This document shows, one piece after another, positions 6,250-12,366 of a stretch of DNA of 12,366 bases. The DNA is from CAJCBL01 sp035298965 (GTDB lineage Bacteria > Verrucomicrobiota > Verrucomicrobiia > Opitutales > Opitutaceae). The stretch is taken from NCBI GenBank assembly GCA_035298965.1, contig DATGXO010000124.1:1-12366 (forward strand). Direction: 5' to 3'. Position 1 is the stretch's first letter; the number at the start of each line of letters is the position of its first letter. A program made the position numbers and the translations under genes. The notes below the pieces were generated by a model that did not search any database, was not told where the DNA came from, and saw only the letters and a program-made list of their open reading frames with translations.

Positions 6250-6957
6250 TCAGCTTTCCCAGTAGATGAGCCGCCCGCAGTTGTCGCAGTACACCAGCTT
6301 GGTGCCCACGCGCGCATCCGTCACCACGCCGTTGGAAACCTTCAGATGGCAGCCGAAACACTTCTGCTCGCGCAGCGGCGCCACGATGGGCTGCGGCACG
6401 CGTTTCGCGATCCGCACGTAAGCCTCGAGCGCCGGAGCGGGCACCTCCGCGCGGGTACTCGCGAGTTCCGCCTGCAACTCCGCAAGCTGGGTCCGCAGCG
6501 TCGCCTCTTTTTCCTGCAGCAATTTGATCCGGCCTTCGTGCGCCGCGATGGCCTGCGCGACCACGCCCTCGGCCTCCTTCACGCGCTTCTTCGCCTCGTC
6601 GATCGCGTACATGACCTCGAGTTCCTTCTCCTCGAGCGCGCCGATCTCCTTCTGACCAGCTTCGATCTGGTGGCCGAGCGCCTGATACTCGTCGTTCTTG
6701 CGCACCTCGAGCTGCTGGGTCTTGAACCGCGCAACCTTCTGCTCGGCCGAGCCGATCTCGGTCTCGAGCGCCTTGCGCCGCGCCTCTGCCTCGCGCAGCG
6801 CCGTCTTCGACGCCTCGAGCCCGGCCTTCTCCTCCTCGATCTTCCGCCGCACCGCCGCGATCTCCTCCGGCGCGCGCTTCAACTGGTCCTCGAGCGACAG
6901 CCGCCGTTGGTCTCGATCCTGGTACACGAGCAGTTTCTCGAGCGCGGGTGAAAGCAT
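6250..6957 (-). CDS. Coiled-coil protein with C-terminal C4 zinc ribbon (COG1579 / CT398-like)
   Basis: A 235-residue protein from ATG 6957-6955. Residues about 10-175 are a nearly continuous heptad-rich coiled coil, dense in Glu, Lys, Arg, Leu and Ala, with the family motif RKNDEYQALGHQIE near 86-99. The C-terminus holds a C4 zinc ribbon: C200-x2-C203 in QKCFGCHLKVSN and C224-x2-C227 in YCDNCGRLIYW. This architecture and length match the COG1579 (zf-RING_7) family, widespread in bacteria and known structurally as coiled-coil hairpin proteins. Links to RNA or secretion have been suggested for members, but the function is not settled. The frame is open upstream to an ATG at 7077, but that 40-residue extension lacks family features and is rich in Gly and Ala, so the MLSPALEKLLVYQ start is preferred. 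No Shine-Dalgarno is obvious. It lies between rnpB and the giant lyase gene, all on the minus strand. Confidence 0.92.
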   Translation of the reverse strand: MLSPALEKLLVYQDRDQRRLSLEDQLKRAPEEIAAVRRKIEEEKAGLEASKTALREAEARRKALETEIGSAEQKVARFKTQQLEVRKNDEYQALGHQIEAGQKEIGALEEKELEVMYAIDEAKKRVKEAEGVVAQAIAAHEGRIKLLQEKEATLRTQLAELQAELASTRAEVPAPALEAYVRIAKRVPQPIVAPLREQKCFGCHLKVSNGVVTDARVGTKLVYCDNCGRLIYWES

Positions 6958-7113
6958 GGCCGCGGTGATGCCGCGCCCGCAAAACCCGGTCAATCCCGCA
7001 TCCGCCGCGCCGGTGCTTGTGACACTTCCGGAACAACGCGCCGCGCCCGCTTCCGCCCACAAAAACACCAACGGCACCGCCCCGAAGAGCGATGCCGCCG
7101 GTTGGAGAAGCGC

Positions 7114-7133
7114 GAACCCGCGAGGGCGGGCTC
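7114..7133 (-). terminator. Hairpin 3' of the lyase-repeat gene, weak terminator candidate
   Basis: On the minus strand GAGCCCGC-CCTC-GCGGGTTC forms an 8-bp stem with one G-T wobble, 7 bp after the stop codon. The following bases GCGCTTCTCC are only moderately T-rich. The rest of the 183-bp gap to the zinc-ribbon start shows a looser GGCA/TGCC stem followed by GTTTTTG near 7038, which may contribute. Confidence 0.4.
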
Positions 7134-7140
7134 CGCGCGA

Positions 7141-10100
7141 TCAGGGATCGACGATCACGCGATAGAAGCCCCGGTCGGCGCCCGCCGGTGGATCGTCGTC
7201 GGTGAAGACCATCGCGACGCCAGTGCCTTCCGCCGCCCCGCCGATTCCGGCCCAGCTGCCGGCGGTCGCGAGGTCGGTCGTGCGCTGGAGCTGGTAGGTG
7301 TGACCTTCGTAGGCGATCGCCAACGTCAGCACCGCTCCGGCGTCGGCCGCATATGCGAAGTCGGCGACGACGAGCGACGCCGCCGTGAGCACCGTGCCCG
7401 CTCCGCCGGCGGTCGGAAACGCGCCGGCGGTGATGACATCGAGCACACCCGCGTTGGCGAACGTGCCGCTGCAGGTGAGCCCGGCGCCGCGCACGAGGCG
7501 GATCATGCCGCCCGCCGCGTTGGTCACGTTGCCGGTCATGGCAAACGTCGCCGAGCCGGTGCCGGAGATCAGGCCTTCGTTGACGACGTTGCCGACGATC
7601 GCGCCCCCGCCGATGAGCTTGCCGCCGGCGCGGATCGTGAGTGTACCCGTCCTGAGCGTACCGGTGAGCTCGAGTGTGGCGCCGGATTTCACCTCGACCG
7701 TGCTGGTGTTCGTGAGGCTGCCGGTGATCCGGAGCGTGCCGCCGTTCACGGTCGTGGCGCCCGCGCCGTTGTTCTGCGCGCCGGCAATCAGGAGCACGCC
7801 GGCGTTCACGTTGGTCGCACCGTTGTAGGTGTTCGCGCCCGTGAGCGTGAGCGTGCCGGTGCCGGCCTTGGTGAGGCTGGTCGTGTAGGTTGTTGCCGGG
7901 TTGGTGATCGTACCGTCGAACTGCGAGTCCTTGTTGTTCCCACCGATCGAGTACGTGGTCCAGTTGGACACGACGGTGAGCACCGAGGTGCTCGTGCCCG
8001 TGAGCGAACCGAGCGCGATCGCGGTACCCGAGCGGGCGCTGAGCGTGCGCGTGCCGAGATCGAAATCGGCGGCGCTGCTGCCGGCGCTGCCCATCAACCG
8101 GTGACCGCCCGCACCCGCGAGCGCGATGCGTCCGGTGAATCCGGTCAGGCTGCCCTCGAGGTCGAACACGCCGGTGGTGGCCGTTAGCGTGAGCGTGCCG
8201 GTGCCAGAGACCGCTTTGATGCCGTGCGTGCCGCCGCCGCTGCCGCCGGTGATCGTGGAGTCGGCGGTGACGTTGATCGTGTTGGTCGGCGTGAGCGTGC
8301 CGGTCGCCCACGTGCCGCCCGCGAGCGTGACCGGGCCGGAGCCGAGCGCGGTGATCGACGAGAGCGTGAGCGTGCCGCCGGCGATGACAGTGCCGCCGGT
8401 GTAGGCGTTGGTGCCGGCCATGGTCACGCTGCCGGTGCCGGATTTCGTGAGCACCGCGGCGCCGGTGATACCGGGCGACGTGCCGGTAAGCGTGTAGGCA
8501 AGCGTGGTGTTGTTGATCGAAACGCCGGCGGGCTCAACTGCGGCCGGGACGGTGATCGAGCGGTTGCCGACGGAGGTGTCGTCGAACACCGCCGTGTCGC
8601 CCTTTACGAACGTCGTCGCGGTGCCGTCCGCCTGCAGACGCCAATTCGCGACGGACGAGTTCCAAACGGCGGAGACAGCGCCGGTCCACTGCACCAGCTG
8701 GAGCGGCCGGAGCGGCTGCGTGCCGGAGAGCGTGAGGACGATATTGCCGCCGGAGGTGGTGATGCTCGCGGCCTGTTGGTTGTCGAGCGGCGCGGTGTAG
8801 GACCACGTGGGCGAGCCGGAGAGCGCGGTCGCGGCCACGACAGTGTAGGTGCCGTCGGGGATGATCGCCGGAGCGGTGATCGCGAGCGCGCCGTCGAGCG
8901 TGACCGTGCCGTTCACGGTGAGCGGCGCAGAGGCGGAGGCGCGCAGCGCGGAGCCGCCGGCCAACGTGACATCGCCAGTGATCGTGCCGGTGCCGCCGAG
9001 CGTCGCGCCCGCGGCGACGGTGAACGCCGAGCCGGAGGAGGTGCCCTCGACGAGGAGCGTGCCGACGTTGACGGCGGTCGCGCCGGTGTAGGTGTTGCCG
9101 CCGAGGAGCGTGACGGTGCCGACGCCGGTCTTGGTCAACGTGGCCGAACCGGCGATACCGCCGCCGCCCGAAGTGACGGTGTACGCGGTCGTGGCGTTGG
9201 CGAACGTGACCGAGGCCGGCGCGATCGCGGAGACGAGCGTCACCGCGGCGTTGGCCTGCACAGCGAGCGAATCATCGAAGACGACATCGTCACCCGCGGC
9301 GAAGTAGGTCGCGCTGCCGTCGCTCGCGAGCTTCCAGTTGAGCGAGACGGAATCCCAGAAGCCCGAGACGGCGCCGGTCCACGTGACGGCGGCGCTCGGC
9401 CGCACGGGCGCCGTGCTGCCGATCGTGAGGTAGACGCCGTTGCCAACGAGGGCGACGGCCGCGGTCTGCTCGGTGCCGAGCGGGCCGGAATAGACGAACG
9501 TCGGCGAGCCGGAGAGCGCGGTGGCCTTGAGCACGGGATAGGTGCCAGACTGAAGCGGACCCGTGGAAACGACGTTGATCGTGCCGTTGAGCAGAACCGT
9601 GCCGTTGACCTGCAACGGCGTGGCCCCGCACGCGATGCCGGAGCCGCTCTGGAAGGCGACGACGCCCGTGATCGTGCCGGTGCCGCCGAGCACGCCGCCC
9701 GCCTGGACGGTGAACGCCGATGCGCTGGACGTGCCGTCGATCAGGAGCGTGCCGGCCGAGACGGTCGTCGCGCCGGTGTAGGTGTTGGCGCCGGTGAGCG
9801 TGAGCGTGCCGCTGCCGACCTTCGTGAGGGCGGAGATGCCCGTGCCGTTGGCGATGGTGCCGCCGAACGTCGAGTCGACGTTCTTCGCGCCGACGGTCCA
9901 CGTGACGGTGCGGCCGGCGGTGGCGCAACTGTTCAACGTCGCGCCGTCGACTCCGGAGAGCGCGCCGATCGGGAACGCGAGGTTCGAGCTGAGCGCGGCG
10001 TTGAAGTAGGTGGTCGTGCGGGTGCCTAGGTTGAGCTCGGCGCCGGGCAGACCGGCGGTGTTCCAGAAACGGATATCGCCGCCGTCGCCATCGGCCACGG

Positions 10101-12366
10101 CGTTGATCGTGCCGGTGAAGGCGGACCAGTCGCCGTTCAACTCCGTGCGCACGTAGGGCGTGTAGAGTTCGAGCGTGCCGCCGCCGGTGAGCGCACCGGT
10201 GAGCGTGGAGCGACCGTCGAGCTCGAGGCGCGCGGAGGCGCCGGTCGGCACGGTGATGTTCCACGCGGCAGTGGTGCCGTAGGTGGAGATGTTGTTCGAC
10301 ATCGCGAGCGTGCCGCCGTTGAGCGTGACCGGGCCGGAGCCGAGGCCCGACACGTTGGCCGTCGCCGAGGGCATAATGATCATGCCGGCGTTGACGACGG
10401 TGCCGCCGCTGTAGGTGTTCGCCGTTGAGAGCGTGAGCGTGCCGGCGCCGTCTTTCACGAGCTGGCCGGTGCCCTCGACCCCGCCCGCGAGCTGGAAGCC
10501 GATTCCCGCGGTGGTGATGTCGAACGTGCCGCCGCCCGCGCCGAGCGTGACGAGTCGATCGGTGGTGACCGCGTCGGCGCCGGTGAATTCCAGCGCGCCG
10601 CCGGAAAGCACGAGATTGCCCGCGCTCGCCGCCGCGGAGCCAAGCGGACCGGGCACGCCGCTGTCGGACATCGACGCGATGGAAACGGTGCCGCCGTTGA
10701 TCGCGACCGGTCCGATGAAGGTGTTGGTCGTCTCGATCGTGAGTTTGCCCGCGCCGGTCTTCGTGAGCCCACCGGAACCGGTAAGCCGGCCGCCGCCGGT
10801 GAAGGTGTAGTCGATGTCGGCTGCGACGGTGATCGAGGCCGGATTCACCGCCTGCGCGATGTCCACGACTGGGGAGCCGGTGCCGTCGAAGATGACGGCA
10901 TCGCCGGGGACAAAGACATCCGCCGCGCCGCCGCGGCTCCACGCGGTGGTGACACCGAGGTCCCACTGCGCGCCGGCGTCGCCCTGCCACAGGACGGAAT
11001 CCGCGGCGCGCGTGGCGAGGACGTTCATCGCGATCACGCCGCCGGTGGTGGACAATGAGTACGGGATCCCGTCGAGACCGGTGACGGCGAGGTGCGCGGC
11101 GCCGGAGAACGTGCCGGAGACGGTCGCGAGCGTGTAGGTGCCGACGGAGAGCGCGCCGTCGAGCAGGTGGCAGTGTAACGTGGTGGGGCCGCCCAGCGTG
11201 AGATCGCCGGAGACGACGAGCTGGTCGTTGGACTTGGCGAGGCCGGTCGGGTCGTCGGAGAGGTCGAAGGCGAGCGTGGTGCCGCCCGCGGTAGTGAGCC
11301 CGCCATCCAGATACAACGTGCCTGCGTGGCCCATGCCCGCGCCGGGCGTGAGGCTCGCGCGGTAGTTGAGCGTGACCGGCTGGGCGATGTGGCCGGAACC
11401 GCCGAGACGGCCGCCGGTGGCGCCCTGCGCGAGCGCGCCGCCCCAGGTGCCGCCGTAAACGACGACCGGGCTCGCCGAGAGCGTGCCGTCGACGAGGACC
11501 GCGCCGTCCCAGATCGTGGTGGTGCCGGTGAAACCGTGCGTACCGGTGAGCGTGAGGGAGCCGGCGCCGACCTTGGTGAGCGGCATCGCGCCTACGAGGG
11601 AGCCGGCGGTACCGTCGAACGTGTAGTTGGTCGGAGAATAGACGGTGACCGCCGCGGGCGCGAGATCGCCGGAGAGAAGGACGGGCGACGAAGCGGCACC
11701 GGTCACGTCGAAGAGGACGGCGTCGCCGGCGAGATAGTTCGTCGCGCTGGTGCCGAGCACGCCCTCGCGCCACGCAGCGGCGGAGGTGTTCCAGGTGTTC
11801 GCGGCGCCCGCACCGCCCTGCCAGACCAGGCGCGCCGAGGTGACCGGCGGGGGCGGCGGAGGCGGCATACCGGTGCCGAGATAGTAGTCGGTGTACGGCG
11901 CCTCGTAGTAGCCCTTCGTGGTGGTCTGCCCGCGGTAGGCGGGGTTCTGCATGAGGGTGTAGAGACGGTTCGCCGCGGAGGTGCTGGTTGTGTAGATGCG
12001 CAGCGCGGTGCAGTCGGTCGTGTAGACCACGATCTCCTCGCGCCAGTCGCCGATGATGTCGCCCATGAACGCCGGGCGGCCGCCGTAGGCTTGGCGGATC
12101 ACGTAGGTGCCGGTGTCGTCGTTGTAGAGCGTCGCGAGGCGGTCGAGCACGCCGGTGGCGGGGTTGAACTTGTTGATCGCGGGATTGTAGGCGCCGCTGC
12201 CTGCTCCATCGATGAACTCGCGGCTGAGGTCGCCATCCCACCAGAGGCCTTCGGGCGGCCAGACGGTGTTGGCGTAGATGCGGTTGCCCTTCGCATCGAA
12301 GATGCCGGGCTGGGTGCAGTACATCTCGAGACCGAAGTGGCTCGGGTCGATGTCGATCGCGATGCC
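7141..12366 (-). CDS. Secreted family PL11 rhamnogalacturonan lyase (C-terminal end) fused to autotransporter-associated beta-strand repeats; N-terminus outside window
   Basis: The frame is open from the right edge to the stop at 7143-7141, giving 1,741 visible residues. The first ~165 match the C-terminal propeller of PL11 lyases, which cut rhamnogalacturonan I by beta-elimination: GLWWDGDLSREFID, NPATG, FMGDIIGDWREEIVVYTTD, ALRIYTTST, RLYTLMQNPAYR, GYYEAPYTDYYLG. A P7 linker (11865-11845) ends this domain. Then follow about 1,500 residues rich in Gly, Thr, Ser and Val, with seven LTKxGxGxLTLTG...NTYTG motifs (PF12951 type) and four W-x-G...GDxxxFD modules, expected to form a beta-helix. The last ~75 residues (YQLQRTTDLATAGSW ... 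GFYRVIVDP) resemble C-terminal tails of large verrucomicrobial secreted proteins. There is no C-terminal autotransporter barrel, so surface attachment must be by another route. The catalytic part and signal peptide lie mostly beyond the window. An internal Met codon at 12324 is not the start, because lyase-like residues (IDIDPSHFGLE) precede it. Confidence 0.9.
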   Translation of the reverse strand, partial: GIAIDIDPSHFGLEMYCTQPGIFDAKGNRIYANTVWPPEGLWWDGDLSREFIDGAGSGAYNPAINKFNPATGVLDRLATLYNDDTGTYVIRQAYGGRPAFMGDIIGDWREEIVVYTTDCTALRIYTTSTSAANRLYTLMQNPAYRGQTTTKGYYEAPYTDYYLGTGMPPPPPPPVTSARLVWQGGAGAANTWNTSAAAWREGVLGTSATNYLAGDAVLFDVTGAASSPVLLSGDLAPAAVTVYSPTNYTFDGTAGSLVGAMPLTKVGAGSLTLTGTHGFTGTTTIWDGAVLVDGTLSASPVVVYGGTWGGALAQGATGGRLGGSGHIAQPVTLNYRASLTPGAGMGHAGTLYLDGGLTTAGGTTLAFDLSDDPTGLAKSNDQLVVSGDLTLGGPTTLHCHLLDGALSVGTYTLATVSGTFSGAAHLAVTGLDGIPYSLSTTGGVIAMNVLATRAADSVLWQGDAGAQWDLGVTTAWSRGGAADVFVPGDAVIFDGTGSPVVDIAQAVNPASITVAADIDYTFTGGGRLTGSGGLTKTGAGKLTIETTNTFIGPVAINGGTVSIASMSDSGVPGPLGSAAASAGNLVLSGGALEFTGADAVTTDRLVTLGAGGGTFDITTAGIGFQLAGGVEGTGQLVKDGAGTLTLSTANTYSGGTVVNAGMIIMPSATANVSGLGSGPVTLNGGTLAMSNNISTYGTTAAWNITVPTGASARLELDGRSTLTGALTGGGTLELYTPYVRTELNGDWSAFTGTINAVADGDGGDIRFWNTAGLPGAELNLGTRTTTYFNAALSSNLAFPIGALSGVDGATLNSCATAGRTVTWTVGAKNVDSTFGGTIANGTGISALTKVGSGTLTLTGANTYTGATTVSAGTLLIDGTSSASAFTVQAGGVLGGTGTITGVVAFQSGSGIACGATPLQVNGTVLLNGTINVVSTGPLQSGTYPVLKATALSGSPTFVYSGPLGTEQTAAVALVGNGVYLTIGSTAPVRPSAAVTWTGAVSGFWDSVSLNWKLASDGSATYFAAGDDVVFDDSLAVQANAAVTLVSAIAPASVTFANATTAYTVTSGGGGIAGSATLTKTGVGTVTLLGGNTYTGATAVNVGTLLVEGTSSGSAFTVAAGATLGGTGTITGDVTLAGGSALRASASAPLTVNGTVTLDGALAITAPAIIPDGTYTVVAATALSGSPTWSYTAPLDNQQAASITTSGGNIVLTLSGTQPLRPLQLVQWTGAVSAVWNSSVANWRLQADGTATTFVKGDTAVFDDTSVGNRSITVPAAVEPAGVSINNTTLAYTLTGTSPGITGAAVLTKSGTGSVTMAGTNAYTGGTVIAGGTLTLSSITALGSGPVTLAGGTWATGTLTPTNTINVTADSTITGGSGGGTHGIKAVSGTGTLTLTATTGVFDLEGSLTGFTGRIALAGAGGHRLMGSAGSSAADFDLGTRTLSARSGTAIALGSLTGTSTSVLTVVSNWTTYSIGGNNKDSQFDGTITNPATTYTTSLTKAGTGTLTLTGANTYNGATNVNAGVLLIAGAQNNGAGATTVNGGTLRITGSLTNTSTVEVKSGATLELTGTLRTGTLTIRAGGKLIGGGAIVGNVVNEGLISGTGSATFAMTGNVTNAAGGMIRLVRGAGLTCSGTFANAGVLDVITAGAFPTAGGAGTVLTAASLVVADFAYAADAGAVLTLAIAYEGHTYQLQRTTDLATAGSWAGIGGAAEGTGVAMVFTDDDPPAGADRGFYRVIVDP
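7786..11580 (-). repeat. Seven autotransporter-associated beta-strand repeats (protein-level)
   Basis: Motifs of the form L-T-K-x-G-x-G-x-L-T-L-T-G...N-T-Y-T-G-x-T-x-V...G-T-L-x-I occur at 11580-11482, 10767-10678, 10461-10372, 9828-9730, 9138-9040, 8451-8362 and 7875-7786 of the minus strand. Copies 4 and 5 are the closest and are followed by near-identical continuations (LGGTGTITG in both). Spacing is irregular, about 0.3-0.8 kb. The family is found in large exported proteins and is thought to add rungs of a beta-helix. Confidence 0.9.
8578..11823 (-). repeat. Four tryptophan-led super-modules (W-x-G ... GDxxxFD)
   Basis: Segments beginning VWQGGAG, LWQGDAG, TWTGAVSGFWDS and QWTGAVSAVWNS each reach GDxxxFD after about 34-38 residues (minus-strand 11823-11707, 10989-10885, 9381-9271, 8688-8578). 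Each starts a larger unit that then contains one or more of the beta-strand repeats. The third and fourth units are clearly the most alike, including their downstream ALSGSPT-x-x-Y stretch, suggesting recent tandem duplication. Confidence 0.82.

Noticed and set aside
5489..6269. Several short open frames on both strands around 5489-6269
   Set aside because: They overlap the RNase P RNA and the repeat-rich gap, and encode Arg/Pro/Ala-rich sequences with no domain.
6173..8311. A 712-codon minus-strand open frame across the end of the lyase gene and the zinc-ribbon gene
   Set aside because: It crosses two well-supported genes in a different frame, and its Arg/His-rich product has no recognisable motif.
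8224..10029. A 601-codon open frame on the plus strand inside the giant lyase-repeat gene
   Set aside because: It is exactly antisense to a gene with clear protein repeats. Its product is rich in Arg, Gly, Ala and Asp without any domain, as expected from the complement of GC-rich repetitive codons.
9290..12241. A 983-codon minus-strand open frame overlapping the lyase-repeat gene in another frame
   Set aside because: The translation is an Arg/His-rich composition artefact of a GC-rich shifted frame. The frame at 7141-12366 shows the lyase and repeat motifs.
7141..12366. CRISPR array or DNA satellite suggested by recurring GGTGTTGGCGCCGGTGAGCG-like strings
   Set aside because: The recurrences are irregularly spaced, vary at third codon positions and stay in frame, so they reflect protein repeats and not a CRISPR array.
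1..12366. tRNA genes, insertion sequences or phage/defence genes
   Set aside because: No cloverleaf, transposase motif, terminal inverted repeats with target duplication, or defence-protein motif could be seen by reading either strand. A tRNA scan would be the deciding check.

Overview
The window is uniformly GC-rich and looks like a piece of a Gram-negative chromosome. The best guess is Verrucomicrobia, family Opitutaceae or a close relative. This rests on three things seen together: a polysaccharide lyase carrying long arrays of autotransporter-associated beta-strand repeats with a C-terminal FYRV-type tail, an operon of minor pilin-like proteins, and weak or absent Shine-Dalgarno sequences. 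The assignment is an inference from gene content; no phylogenetic marker was compared.

Layout, left to right. Positions 1-295 (minus) hold the N-terminal end of a membrane glycosyltransferase-like protein that runs off the left edge. Reading divergently from it is a two-component pair (462-2797, plus): a CHASE4/HAMP/HisKA_3 sensor kinase overlapping a NarL-type response regulator by 4 bp. After a 135-bp gap containing three inverted repeats, a tight plus-strand operon (2933-5412) encodes PilV-, PilW- and PilX-like minor pilin or pseudopilin proteins. The regulator pair may control the pilin genes, but only proximity and the palindromes support that.

Positions 5449-5960 are not protein coding. 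They hold the RNase P RNA gene (rnpB, minus strand), recognised from its conserved blocks and its P1 and P18 helices, followed by a strong intrinsic terminator. The RNA carries an A/T-rich hairpin unlike its GC-rich surroundings. Positions 5961-6249 are intergenic DNA with several perfect inverted repeats and a heptamer repeat. Positions 6250-6957 (minus) encode a coiled-coil protein with a C4 zinc ribbon (COG1579 type).

The right half (7141 to beyond 12366, minus) is a single giant secreted-protein gene. Its first visible part is the C-terminal end of a family PL11 rhamnogalacturonan lyase. A polyproline linker follows, then about 1,500 residues of beta-helix-forming autotransporter-associated repeats, with no autotransporter barrel at the end. 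Together the window suggests an environmental or gut bacterium that degrades plant pectin. Beyond the lyase fusion and the unusual rnpB hairpin, I see no clear new defence, mobile or biosynthetic system.
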